Source of the DNA: Siniperca chuatsi | Taxonomy: Eukaryota; Chordata; Actinopteri; Centrarchiformes; Sinipercidae | Assembly (NCBI RefSeq): GCF_020085105.1 | Contig: NC_058045.1 | Coordinates: 13,861,833-13,925,832, forward strand | DNA: 64,000 bases | Direction: 5' to 3' | Shown here: in pieces, positions 1-38,464 of the stretch | Position numbering within the stretch: position 1 is the first letter of the stretch | How the letters are laid out: every line of letters begins with the position of its first letter | Notes under the pieces: model-generated | Told to the model about the DNA's origin: nothing | The model's database searches: none | The model's input: the letters and a program-made list of their open reading frames with translations, nothing else | Program-made: the position numbers and the translations under genes

Positions 1-48
1 TTGTGTTATATCAACAAGCAACATATTTGGGATTTCAATCTAAATCAG

Positions 49-1383
49 GAATTCCGCCGTGATGGCAGTGACCTTCACATGGTCCAACGTATCGGCCTGG
101 TTGAGGCTCTGTGTGGCTTCCAGTTGACTGTCACTCACCTTGATGGACGCCAGTTGCTTGTCAAATACCCACCTGGCAAGGTCATCGAGCCAGGTAAACA
201 TATCTTCATACCACATTAATTTTACTTATAATTTTACTTTTAATTACTGCTTTTTTTGTTCTATTATAATGCACAAAAGATGATTGCTCTTAGATTTATT
301 GTTTACTGCAGCTATTAAAAGCCTCTCCATGTCGGCAGAGCTCCCCTGAAACTCTTAAGGGGCGGTGGTGCAAACTTTTATTTTTGGGACAAAAAAACTG
401 ATATTTTGGAAAAGCAAGCCACACTGACACTAATGGATTGCAGGCCGATCCACTTATACATGGAATAACATCAGAAATGTTGGTTGCTGTACTAAGCACA
501 GTGAGAAAAAACATGAGCCAAATTGCTGGTAAATTTTCGATTTGGCAGCTAGATTTACTTTCTCTACCAGCCATTTTTGCAGCTAACATCAGCCATCTTG
601 TCGTTTATAAATATCTATAATTACCTGGTAAATATTAAATGTGTGTAATACACAATTAACTATGGTTTGTGCACAAAAATATTATATATATTTTTAACCC
701 ATTTCTTACCTATTTAATGTCTTAGGCAATCACATTCACGTTTTCATGACAGTTAAAACTTGAGGAATTGGAATGTACTAGTAGTTTTCTTATCTTGTGT
801 GTAAATATATAACAAATCCCAAATAATAGGATTTTAAATTGTTATTGTAGCACATCATAATATGCCAAAAGCAAAGTGGTGTGCATATTTAATATGCACA
901 CCACTTTGCTTTTGGCATATTATGATAGCAATGTTTTTAATTACCTGACAATTCTGTGGCAGGCTGTATTCGAATGGTGAAGGGAGAGGGAATGCCTCAG
1001 TATAGAAACCCATTTGAGAAGGGAGACCTTTACATCAAGTTTGACGTCCAATTCCCTGAAAACAACTGGATTAGCCCCGAAAAACTAAATGTGAGTCGCA
1101 ATCGTTAAACATCCTGATTTGCACAATTTTAACTCCAGTAAGCTTGAATGACGGTGGTGTCGTGATGTATTAAAAAACAATTCATTTCTTTCAGGAACTA
1201 GAGTGCTTGCTGCCTGCTCGTGCTGAAAATCCTGTTATTGCAGCAGATGCAGAGGAAGTTGACCTGACAGATTTTGACAAGAGTCAAGGGTCAGGAGGTG
1301 GAGCCAGGAGAGAGGCCTACAATGATAGTTCTGATGAGGAAGGGGGCCATCATGGCCCAGGGGTGCAGTGCGCACACCAATAG
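49..1383 (+). CDS. dnaja2: DnaJ homolog subfamily A member 2 (dnaja2-like), C-terminal exons only
   Basis: Three coding exons are visible: 49-193, 963-1090 and 1195-1383, joined in frame by GT-AG introns; the 5' part lies before the window. The product is the C-terminal substrate-binding and dimerisation part of a type I Hsp40, a cytosolic co-chaperone that feeds clients to Hsp70. Seen in the sequence: GLVEALCGFQ, HLDGRQ and KYPPGKVIEPG, then GEGMPQYRNPFEKGDLYIKF and an acidic tail ending GVQCAHQ. The last four residues, CAHQ, form a CaaX prenylation box as in DNAJA2. The tail (REAYNDSSDEE followed by HHGPG) fits DNAJA2 better than DNAJA1 or DNAJA4. Which teleost duplicate (a or b) it is cannot be told from this fragment. 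Confidence 0.93.
854..926. repeat. Perfect 36-bp inverted repeat with 1-nt centre (hairpin or MITE core)
   Basis: Arm 854-889 is the exact reverse complement of 891-926, with a single T at 890 between them. The element lies in the dnaja2 intron 194-962 and ends just before the branch-point region. Perfect identity over 36 bp suggests recent insertion or recent arm homogenisation. The rest of this intron is AT-rich with nothing recognisable. Confidence 0.95.
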
Positions 1384-2925
1384 AAAGACTCATACATAAA
1401 GACATGCACACACATAACACATAAATACATGAACATCCCTCGAGTACCATCGCTAACACCATTCAAGACTTGATGCACATCCATGCACATTTCTCTCCTT
1501 TCATGATTCCAATGAAAATGAGACATACACAAATACATATACAGGTATATCCACCCTCCTCAGTTCCATGGTGCCCATAAGTCAGATGTGTGGATGCTGG
1601 ATGTGTGATGACCATTTTGTGTTTATGGACAGTAGTGCTCATCAAAGCCTTCAGCAAGAAGGTGGTCTCAGTCTCAGAGGTCATTGACTGAACATGACTT
1701 TGACTTCCCTATTTTCATCCTAGGCTTTTCCCTTTCACTGTGGGAAACACCAGTCTAGTGTATAAAATGCAAATATTGTTGACTATCTTGTATAATGTGT
1801 AGTTTAGTCTATCACACACAAGCGCATGCTGCTTTCTTGCTGAAGATCTTGCACATATAGATCCAGGGTCCGGACACTATAGAGAAATCACCACACCTGT
1901 TTAAATTTCAATGTGTCCCTGCTATCAGAGTGCTCTGCTATCATGAGAGCTGACCTGATTACGGCCCTAAAAATGCGTCCTCTGCACAGCCTGCTGAGAA
2001 CCGCACGTCTAACGCACCTCATCCTCTACGGTGAACTGTCATATTTTAAAAACGGGACTGGTTGTGTTTAGTCCCCAGCTGTCACATTGCTAGAATATTA
2101 AAGCCCTGAGTATAGCACCTGTCAGCAAGGCACCATGTTTTCTTAGTTTGGAATTTAAACTTTTTGTCTTTGTTGGTTTGAATGTTAGTGTGTTCGAGAC
2201 CACAGAACTTGAACCTGAGTTGTGTACTCTTCTTGTGATTTGAGGACACACTTGTGTACTTTGTATGTATGTATGTGTGTAATGCAGTGGCTCAGTGTGT
2301 GTGAGCTGCTGTGGAATGTTCTGGCTTATTAGCGTGATAGGTATTCCTGCTTTGTGTTGGACTGCAGTGTGAGTGGACACTATAGGGGGTCAATTCAAGA
2401 GGAAAAAACAGACCGTTTATTTGCTGAGATTCTCTCCCATGTAGACATTTTCCCTCTACTCACCAGGACAGAGAGATCCTCCTCTCTTGCAGGAAAACCA
2501 CTGGGCCCACACCAACCTTCTGTATTATACATATCTCCCCATCGTAGAGATGTTAGCCAAACTTACGTCCTTTGACATGTTACAATATTCCCATCCCCAT
2601 ATACCTGTAAATAAATACAGCCCCAGTCCATAGGTGCATTCAAAGTCTACAGCAGTGTCCTTCGTCTAGTCACATTATTTCTTACACAATAGAGTAATGG
2701 CCAACAGTGCCAATATAAATGTTTTGTTCACAAGAAGGTGAGTTGATGGAACCTCTGTAGACTGTTAACATGCACCTCTGCGACTCATTGTGTATGTAAT
2801 GTAGGCCACAGGGGGATAATGTGTACACAACTGAAGGGGGTCATTGATAAATGACATTAATGTTGATGCTTATGTTTGTCAAGATGATAATTAAACTGTA
2901 TAATAAACAGTCACTACACGTTTGA
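1384..2925 (+). other. dnaja2: dnaja2 3' UTR
   Basis: No coding exon is seen here. The stretch follows the dnaja2 stop codon and ends at an AATAAA at 2902-2907; an earlier candidate signal (AATAAATA) lies near 2607-2616. The short ORFs in it have no splice support or familiar protein content. Confidence 0.6.
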
Positions 2926-2930
2926 GAAGT

Positions 2931-2936
2931 TTTATT
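2931..2936 (-). terminator. Poly(A) signal of the unrecognised coiled-coil gene
   Basis: TTTATT on the plus strand is AATAAA on the minus strand, about 300 bp after the minus-strand stop codon. It sits 24 bp from the dnaja2 AATAAA (2902-2907, plus strand), so the two transcripts should end within or across each other. Confidence 0.55.
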
Positions 2937-5900
2937 TCATATGCACACCCTGCATTTTCAAGACTTTTTTAAATGTGTGCTTATATGATCACAGACAAAC
3001 GGTAAGGCAGACACTGATACAAAATCTGCAGCATTACACTTGAACACAGCAGAATATTTTCTAAGAAACAATGTGGCTTAATAGATTTTAAATCATTAGA
3101 AAACCATGCATTTGTCGTGGTATTTAGTGATCGGACGTCGCCTGTTGGACAGTGTTGACAACCATTATGAAGAATATAGGACTCACTAAAATTTGTTATT
3201 TAACTAGACATGGATTTAAGCAGCTGTAGTTTCTCAATCTGCTCCATCATCTGTTTCTCTACTGTGGAGAGCTACTGGACCCAGGAGCTCTTTAAATCCT
3301 GCAGTATTCCTAAATGAGGAAAAAAGGCAAGGCAGCTTTATTTAATATATAATAATAATAACTATTTATATAGCACCTTTAAAAACAGTTTACAAAGTGC
3401 TTTAACAGGATACCCAGAAGGCAGTATAACAGCAGAAGTTAAATAAATGCCAAACAAAGACAAAATTAAATGTAAAATTAAGACAAGAAGACAAGATAAA
3501 AACAAAGACAAACATGACAACGGAAATAAAAACAAATAGAAACAAAAGCAATAAAGAGATTATAAAAAGATGACATCATATAAAAAGCAAGTCTATAAAG
3601 ATGAGTTTTAAGAAGTGATTTAAAAGAAGTCACTGATTCTGCAAGCCTTATCTCCTCAGGCAGGTCGTTCCAAAGCTGAGGGGCCCTGATGGCAAAAGCA
3701 CGGTCACCTTTAGATTTAAGCCTCGACACGTCTGGGGCCAGACCCAGACGTGCTTTAAAAGTGATCAGTAAAATCAACAAAACAATTCTAAAACCAACAG
3801 GGAGCCAGGATTGGGGTGATGTGATGTCTGTTAAAACCAGTGAGAAGCCTCGCTGCTGCATTCTGAACTAGTTGGAGGTGAGAGAGTGACTTTTGGTTTA
3901 TTCCAGAAAGGAGGGAGCTACAGTAGTCAAGTCGAGAGAAGATGGATGTGTGAATGACTTTTTCCAAGTCAGAGTGTAAGAGCATTGGTTTGATTCTGAA
4001 GATGGTTGTTATTTGGAGGAAGTACGACTGGACAACCTTTTTGATTTGTGGTTTAAAGCTTAGATCAGAATCAAATAGTAGACCAACATGTCTGGCAGTG
4101 GGCTTCACATTTGCAGATGGGACCAAGGCCATTCTCAATGAGACTGATGGGGTTTGGGGGAATGAACAATATGATTTTTGATTTTCAAAGAAAGGCCTTA
4201 CAATGTCATTCAAAAACAATAAGCAATAAAAACCAGAATAAAATCAATTAAGATAAAAAAATAGATAAATACATAAAATGAAATAGAATACAAATAGAAC
4301 AGACCAGAAATACAGAGGGAATAGAGAGCATGGTGGTTAACATTAATTTGGTGTTTCCTTACCTGTCTCGTTTGGACTGCATGACATAGGAACGCTCTCT
4401 TCTCAGCTGCTCCAGTCTCTCTTTGACAACTGTCTTCTGCTGGTTCTTATCCTCCTAAAACACAATAGTAATGGTGACAATACAAAACTTAGATACAATT
4501 ATGCAGACTAATTCCCTCAATATATGGTATTTTACCTGTGGTAGATCTTGTGTGAGGTGCCTTAGCCTGTCTGTGTGTTTCAGGCCAAGCAGGTCTTCCT
4601 CTGCCTTCCTGTTCTGGATGATCAACAGACGCTCCTGAACCTAAAAGACAGTGTCAGAGTGACAATATCACCTCTGCCTCTCACTTACAATGATCTGAAC
4701 ACTCTTTCAATGCCCCTCTATCCACTTTTCTCTAGTAGGTGAAGTTGTGCCAGAAATCCCTTCTCTCTCTTTTACACCTTTCTCTCACCCTCAGCAGTTG
4801 TCTCTCTCTATCTCTCTGCTGCCTCTGTTCGACCTTTCTTTGCATGTCCACCAGGTTGCGCATTGTCCGTTCTCTCTCCACTGCCGAGATTGGTTCTGTG
4901 GCTCGCTCTCTCTCCATCAGTGTTGATTCCCTCTCTGCAGGGCTACAGTCAACCTTTACAACAGGAAGCAGCAGATGGGTGGCGCTTTAAAATAAGCGAA
5001 TAATGTGAAAATGTTCAGCACAAATCGTGAGCACAGGCTGCACAAATATGTAAAAGACTTACTGTGGCTTGTGAATTATATTTCTGGTCCTCAGCGTGAG
5101 CGGGTTCAGGCCCTCTCTGGTCCCACGGCTCTGACTCTGTTGCAGTGGGACACATTTCCATCTCAACCACTTCTCTCTCCACATTCTCATTGGTTAGTCC
5201 AGCATACCGCTTAATCTCAGGAGGGTCAACCAAGAGATTGAGTGGTTGTACAGCCTGCAGGGTCTCTGCTACCAAAGCATGTGTTTGCAGGTCACAGTGT
5301 GATACAGCTTTGCCCTTCTCTGGTTGATCAGCTGTTGCTCTCTCCTCCAAAGTCAACTAATGAATATAAAAGGGAAAAAATCAGATGCATGCCATAGATA
5401 TACAGTGTTTTATGGTCTGCTTTACACTTAGAGAGTACCTGTCCTACTATGTTGCACTGCTGGTCTGCAGACTGTGCGTCAGGCTGACCTGTGGAAGCAG
5501 ACAGGAACAGATCTTCTCTCTCTCTCTCTCCAGAAGTCTCCTCACACTCTGCGTGTCCACCTGTGCTGCTCATGTCACTTGTCTGGACTTGGGTCTTCAG
5601 ACTGCTCTCAGCATCCTGGCTCTGTCCTGTGCCCCCAACTGCAGCCTCTGCCTCATAGTCAGTGTCATCCTCTGGTGGTTTGCTCCAAGCAACGGCGATC
5701 AGTGAGCCCTGTTTCTCATAGCTCTGGGGGCTCTTTGGTGCACTGCCCTCTTCTTCTTCCTGGGCTCCTCCCTCTGCAGCAAGACTCTGATGGGTATTAC
5801 TTGCTGCATCTGATACACACAAGATCTCCAAGTAGGGCAGGTCCTCCATGGCCACTCCACAACCTGGGGGAATATTAGGTATTGTAATTGCAGGTGCGAG

Positions 5901-8900
5901 TGTATGGTAATCTATGTTTGCCTGTGTTTGCAGTACCTGTACAGACGTCCTGTTTGTCAACCCCATCTGCAGCTTGCACCCCATTCAGTTCTCTGCTGGC
6001 CCTTCTGATTGAATCGACCCTTGGAGCTCCAGCTGGCCCTCCACTGCTGTTTTGAGCTTTGACTGGTCCACTGCAGCAGGACTGAGCTGTGATTTGCTCA
6101 TTGCTGCGATTGTCGGTTAAGTTTGGAAAAGGAGTAAGAATAGAGCCCGAAGTAAGAGGGGAATCGGAGACCAGGAGTTGGAGTGGGTTGGTGTAACGCT
6201 GTGCTTGAAGTTCAGATTCATACTCATGTCGCAGAGCTTGGACACCCTGTACACTCTAACAAACACACATCATTACTTTAACAGTCTGTGCTTTGTTAAA
6301 AGAGCTAGCGTAACAGTGGTATTTTTGGATTGGATGCTGTGGTTGTCTTGACTCACCTTGTCCATCAATGCTGAAAGTAATGCAGAAGCTTGAACCTCCT
6401 GGAGCTCCATCAGATGGGTCAAGAGGAGCAGGGAACAATCCTCCAGCTGGTGTTGGGACCACATTGCGGGTTGTCTGCTTATGTGGACCTGCATTTGGGG
6501 CTGGGGCTGGGGCTGGGGCTGGAGTTGTGGCTTAGGGTTTGTTTGCTTTAAGGGGATCTGAGTCTCATTGTGTGTCTGCAGGTCAGCCTGGATTTGTCTC
6601 AGCCTTTTTATACAGCTATTTCTTAAAGCAGCTTGTGTATGATTATCTGCATAGGAAACAAGAAATTAGTGGAATACAAAAGAAAACCAATTCTGACAAA
6701 CATGCACCAGAAATAGAAGACAATATCGATTTACCCTCCTTTGGAGGCACTGTGCAACCTGGCTCTTGCAAATCCTCTAGGGAGATCCCATGTACCAACT
6801 TGACCAGGTGCTTCCTCTCCTGCTCCTGAGTCAGCACCAGCAACTGCAGCACTGCCTGCTATGACGGAGCCAAAGTTGTTGTTCCACTGCTGATAAAACT
6901 ACTGTAGTGTTTTCCTTTTAGCCAATACCCGAGAACAATCTTACTCCACAAAATAACATAATTCAAAAGTAATGTTATGACATGACGCACTGCCTATGTC
7001 TCAGAATCAATGGCCCATAACCAGATTTACAATACCTGCTGTGGCGATACTGAGATAAAGTCTTTCTTTTGCTCTTCCTCTTCCCCATGTAGCCACAGGG
7101 CCGCCTGCTCTGCTCTGCATGGACTCTTAACATGTGGCCTGAACAGATACATAAGGGACAGACAGTATACAGCTGAAACTGAGTGTGCAAAGGGCATTTT
7201 TGTGTTGTTGGCTCACCATGTCTCCCAGGACTGCCGAGCTGCAAGAAGAGCGCTGTAGGACATTTTTTCTCTCTGAGCTCTGAGAGTTGCCAACCTGATG
7301 CATAGACACAACAGTCTCAGGCTCTCCCTGTCCAGCCTGGAAGACAAAAGATAAATGAGTAAACTCATTCCGGACGTGGTTATAGCCATATATAAGCCCA
7401 CGTGTGTCAAATCTGTAATAAAAATGTATTTGCAAATTCCTTGCATTAGGGTGGATATGTAGATATATGTGGGATCGACAAGTCATCTGACTATATTTCA
7501 TTTCTTCATGTGTAGACCTAACAGTGGCTTACTCCCAACAGGTTAAAATCTGTGATCTGCACCAGAAGTATTTACCTCTTGCCCAGGACTGTTAGTGTGT
7601 CCCTTTCTTGTTGACGAAATGTGTGTAACTCACACAGGAGCGAAACGGCAGACCAAGACTGTTCCCTGGACTCAAGGCGGCTTCTAAAAGACGCTCCAAG
7701 ACAGGCCCTGCAGGAGAATTATTTTTATTATGGTGCTTTGGTTTGACGTCCATTAAGGAAAAATGGCAGGTGGTTTGTAATGTTTACTTGAATTTTGATT
7801 AAGAGACAATCTGTATTTTTATTCATAACTGAAGGTGAGTTTCCTAGTTGGAATCATACCAGAAATGTCTGCTCTCTCAACAGTACACACTGTGTTTTAC
7901 ATCTGTTAATTAGTTTTGGAACTAAGAAATGTTGTATTGCAGTTTGGATGTTTCTTTTCAATTTAATGCCGTTTCAGTAGATTTAGTTTTCATTTCATCT
8001 TAAATGTACAATAATAACCTTGGTGCATGTGTGTTACCTGTATATCCTGAATGCTCCTGGCAGCTCAGCCAAACGGAGCATGTCACCTGACTCCAAAGCC
8101 TCCTCTGCAAGATCCTCCAGCCCCTCCTCTTCCTTGTGTTGTTGCCATGGCATCAGGGTCTCCCAGATACTCAGAGCTGTGGTATCACCCAAAAAATGAA
8201 ATTTGAAGCATCTGGACCAGGCTCTATGATGCTGAGTAAGTTGTACATAGAGTTATGAGATTGCTCTCTGTGTTATATTGTGACGACAGTTCAGAAAAAC
8301 TTTTCCTTACTGTAGTGCTCCTGGAGCATTTCTGTATAAAGCAAGTGGGTCACCACATCATACTTCACCACCACCAAGAGGAGGACGTCTGAGAGGGACA
8401 CACAGCCCCAGGCCTGACCTCTAACCCCTAGGCTTTGGCCTTGCCAGGGAGAGGGCAATACACTTTGCGCACCCTCTGATGCCAGTCTAAGAAGATAAAC
8501 ACAACCACATATCAGCATCATAATTATAGTAAACACGCACTTCAGTATATAAAAGGGGTGGCTGGTAACATTACATAAAGGTGTTAATTGTTTCTTGTGG
8601 TACTTAAAAAAAACTAAAGTGATACTATGTGACTTTTGAAAGAATAAATAAAACATTCTTCCTCAAACAAATTAAAAGTTGAATGAATTTGCATTAAAGT
8701 TCATTGCTGCTCAAATCAGTACACTCAGGGGTTTTGGTGCTACAGCCTTACTTGGTCTGGTATGACCAGTATCTCATGGTGGTTTATGTTAGCTGACGTT
8801 AGCTGACTTTAGGTGGATATATGCATACCAGACGTTACTGAGTCAGTCCACTGACTTTAGAATTGTTTTCTACTTATGCTACTGTTACAATATGTTGTAG

Positions 8901-10232
8901 CAATTAACATTATTCCATAATTGCCACTTGTGGCCGCTGTTCAGCAAAAGTTAAATTACATAGGCTCGCTTTAAATTTATTGTCCTGCGTTTGTACTTAA
9001 GGTGAGAAAAAGTATTAGCAGTAAAAATGCAATAATGTATCAAAAATACTAATTTGATGCCTTTCAGGTGTTGAATCATTGCCTTTTCAGACATGCAGCA
9101 TTGTAATGCTGTAGCTGGGCAATATGGCTGTAAGTCTAACAACTATTTATATCGTTTAACATGGCAAATCATATTTTGAGCTTACTGTATGTTTTGCAAT
9201 TATATCCTCAATCTGCAAGGTAACTAGAAACTCATAAACATAATGTAGTGGAGTAAAAAAATGAATATTTCCCTTTGTATTGTGGTAGAGTCAAAGTATA
9301 AGTACTGTATTATAAAAAGGAAAAACTCAATTAAAGTAACTTTTCATCTTCTTACTGCTCACCTGGCCCAGCACTGCCTGGCTGCCTTCTTGAGTCTCTT
9401 CACACTCCCATACTGCTCTTTTCTCCCCACCAGTCTCTCCCTCTGTGCGTGGAAGGTAAATGTAATGATGAACAGAGCAACTGTCTCCATGCAGAAGAAA
9501 ATCTGCTACACTGCAAGCGCATACCTGTAAACTGCCTGTGTCAATGGTGCATGACTGTAAAGATCCTGACTCTGATTGGTTGTGAGCTTTTTTGAAAGTA
9601 TTTGGGTCTGTGCTTTGGTGCAGGCAATTCAGCACATAAGGATCGATGATAGCTGGCTTGTCCATCACATAGAGAGTGTTGAGATTTCCAACATTTAGTA
9701 GCTGGAGGTCCCAGTAGAGCTGGAGATAACAATATTGACTCTTAGTAGTGATGCCAAAATAATATTTTGGTCACTGGGAAAGAAAAACATTTTTATTGAC
9801 TACCTTTTCCTTCTTTTCCCTTTCCCTTTCCATTTCTAGGAGAACATCCAACACATTTTCACCAACACATGACCAGCTATTGTCAACTTCTGCGATCTGA
9901 AACAGACACAGGCACATAGGAGTTGTATGAAGATTTGATCAAAGGGTAGCTGCTTTGATAGTGATGTTTGTTGGCTGTTTTAAAATACGTCTTGAGTTTT
10001 TACCTTCTTCATGGCAACATGTGCTTCATCAGTGTCGGAGGGAACGCGAAACACTTTGTGATAGAGGAGACGCACATCTTCAGAGGAAAACTCTGCTCCG
10101 ACAGACACACCCAGAGATCGGTACAGACCAGCGATACAATCCTGAGGGAAGATACAAGGACATTAGTTGCAGTTTACACATGGAAAACCAATGCAGTTCT
10201 CACCCAACATCAAAACATCTTACCTGCTCCAT
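2931..10232 (-). CDS. Unrecognised ~1023-residue protein with coiled-coil C-terminus, 19 exons
   Basis: I do not recognise this gene. The frame is continuous across 19 coding exons (high to low): 10232-10224, 10141-10004, 9896-9804, 9719-9525, 9442-9363, 8486-8311, 8176-8038, 7707-7576, 7336-7217, 7138-7036, 6855-6735, 6646-6357, 6255-5937, 5863-5439, 5356-5063, 4953-4789, 4640-4536, 4454-4363, 3309-3234. The start is MEQ/DCIAGLYRSLGVSV; the stop is TGA at 3236-3234. Residues 1-430 look globular and helical. A Pro-Gln run (QPQPQPQ) lies near residue 478. Residues 533-880 are acidic and low-complexity, with exon 14 rich in Glu, Ser and Asp. Residues 880-1000 are strongly charged and heptad-like (MERERATEPI, QRQQRDRERQLL, VVKERLEQLRRERSYVMQ), ending KRDRNTAGFKELLGP. 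There is no signal peptide or membrane segment. A cytoskeletal, centrosomal or ciliary scaffold is a guess from composition only. The span includes the 3' UTR to 2931. Confidence 0.8.
3345..4205 (-). mobile_element. L2-like LINE fragment (reverse-transcriptase C-terminus), degenerate
   Basis: The minus strand encodes the end of a non-LTR retrotransposon reverse transcriptase: GLLFDSDLSFKPQIK, SIFSRLDYCSSLLSGI and LQLVQNAAARLLT, then after a deletion GDRAFAIRAPQLWNDLPEEI and SFKSLLKTHLY. These phrases are typical of L2/Maui elements in fish. The reading frame is broken and the 5' part is missing, so this is a dead, 5'-truncated copy. The 3' end carries the usual TTAAAGCACTTTG... tail motif and a short (ATT)n at 3348-3362. 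It lies in the last intron of the unrecognised coiled-coil gene. Confidence 0.88.
6496..6522. repeat. Short tandem GGGGCT hexamer run inside an exon
   Basis: About four copies of a 6-bp unit. It is read on the minus strand as alternating Gln-Pro codons in exon 12 of the unrecognised coiled-coil gene. The unit is a multiple of three, so length variants would stay in frame. Confidence 0.85.
8990..9335. repeat. Probable fragment of a common fish dispersed repeat
   Basis: Intronic sequence near 9240-9330 (ATGTAGTGGAGTA..., AAAGTATAAGTACTGTA) resembles the inverse of the GTGGTGGAAAGTA(A/G)CTAAGTA family seen again at 15445 and 37030. The match is by eye and degenerate. Confidence 0.4.
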
Positions 10233-10504
10233 GTTTTTACCACTGTGGGCTGATAAATTATACAGGCTATTACTATGGTTACAGCAGTCCTCTGCACAAC
10301 AGCTGGATCAGGTTACCAGGCAACAAAAGTGACAGCGTATGTAGACAGAGAGGAGTGAAATGTGATGACCATGACCATGTGACACATTACACCTGTGTGA
10401 AAAGTGCTCTGTAACATTGAACTACTAGTGAAAGTTGGTGGATCCCAGCTTGTAAATTGTTTATTATGTTGCGTGTCTCATACAGTATATGTCATCATGA
10501 ATCT

Positions 10505-10915
10505 TATAACACCCACTGGATTTCCTACTAATTTCCTAGGAAGTTTCCTGGAAAGAACCATATAACTAATTATAAATAAAATAGAAACTTATCTGACTGT
10601 TCTTGCAGTTGTTTCCCTGAAAGAAGTGCTTCATTAAATGTGAATATTCAGCCCTTATTCATTTACTATTGGAAACTTTATTCTTTGTATAGTTATTTCA
10701 CGTTTTTGCATATTCAGCCTGCTTTGCACTCACTAAAATGCTCTCTAGGTTACACAACTAGTTAATTGGAATAAATTAATTAGAAACGTACCAATTGAAC
10801 ACTTTGTCTACATTATTTTTACCTATAATTAGTACGAAATTACATAATTTCTTTCCAGGAAACTTCCTAGGAAATTAATAAGAAATTACAGACCCGTAAA
10901 ATAAAGTGTTACCAA
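10505..10915. mobile_element. MITE-like element with long terminal inverted repeats
   Basis: TTTCCTAGGAAGTTTCCTGG at about 10532-10551 reappears inverted at about 10857-10876, and the similarity continues outward to the TAACAC/GTGTTA ends and inward for some tens of bases. The ~410-bp size and lack of coding sequence fit a non-autonomous DNA transposon. It lies between the start of the unrecognised gene (10232) and the kcp poly(A) signal (10997). Confidence 0.72.
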
Positions 10916-10996
10916 GATCATACTCATGTCTTCATGAATAATGAATTTAATCTTTGAACAGAAAATGAAATACCACAAATATTAGTGAAGCCTTTG

Positions 10997-11465
10997 TTTA
11001 TTTGTATGATGAGGAATGAAAAAAAGAGTACCTGAGTTTATGTGGCTTACTGTATATACAGTCAGACATCACACAGTGCTGAAATAAACCTGTACAGTAA
11101 TCAAATGCTGTTTTGATAGTAAATAATACTGTTAAAATAATCTAAAGGCTGTGGACAATATCTCATAAATGTGTAAAACAAAACATAACAATACCAATGA
11201 ACGTGTGAAATAAAAACGACAAACCCTTGTGTAGTATAAATATTCAGTGCTACATCTAACAATGTTTATAAAAACACTAAATTGCAGTATTTCACTTCAG
11301 TCAATATGTTAAATCCACAGGTCATGGAGGTTCATCTGTTGGGATATTTTTCCTTTTCAAACTTCGTTATACAGTAACAGAAGGTGCAGTCCTTGAGTGG
11401 ATTGAAGATTATTAGGGGTGGCAGTGCATGTGTGTGCAAGTAAGTGTCCTCTTGAAATTGAGCAG
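10997..11465 (-). other. kcp: kcp 3' UTR with poly(A) signal
   Basis: The stretch follows the kcp TAA on the minus strand. AATAAA (TTTATT on plus) lies at 10997-11002. No other gene is seen here. Confidence 0.55.
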
Positions 11466-37777
<26,312 letters not shown>

Positions 37778-38385
37778 TCTCCAGACGCAAAAATGGAAAC
37801 CCCTGGATCAAAATCCAAACACCTTACGCAAAAAGCATGCTTTTAATCGTCCTTTTAAACCCGATGTGGACCTCGGACTGTACGTCCCTCAGACTTCCCT
37901 GTTCCTCTTACGAGCAGACCTTTCCAAAGAGCGCGCAGGGGAAACATGAAACATCTGGATGCAGGCAGGCCGTCGCTCCTCTGCAGTCACACACTTACAT
38001 TCCCCCCTGGGGCCATATCTACAACACACTTTCGCTCCATGATCACAAAGGCGGATGGTTGTGAGAAGTTTGATGATTATTACGATCCTTGCTCAAGATG
38101 CCTGTTATTTCTGATGAGAGAGAGAGCGAGAGAAAGACAGGCATGCAGTAAAGTTCAGGTGTGCAGTGTGTGTGAGGTCACCTCTCGCTCTTGTCTCTGT
38201 CTTGTCAGTTTCCATTCCCAGAAGGACAGCTGTGAGTGAAGTCTTTTCTTCCCCTGTTTTCCCTCATTTTGTCAAGGAAAAAAAACCCACTGCTCAGTGG
38301 TGTTGATTTCCCAAGACCCCTGTTTTGGTAATCAGCTAAAACCTGGTCTGGAGACTGGAGGGGAGCCTTGCTGAAGCAGCCAAAA

Positions 38386-38422
38386 ATGTGTGTGTGTGTG
38401 TGTGTGTGTGTGTACAGAGAGA

Positions 38423-38460
<38 letters not shown>
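38386..38460. repeat. Compound (GT)n-(GA)n microsatellite
   Basis: GT tract at 38386-38412 followed after TACA by a GA tract to about 38460. Confidence 0.95.

Positions 38461-38464
<4 letters not shown>

Noticed and set aside
3478-4219. Overlapping minus-strand ORFs as host-gene exons
   Set aside because: They encode a broken LINE reverse transcriptase inside an intron.
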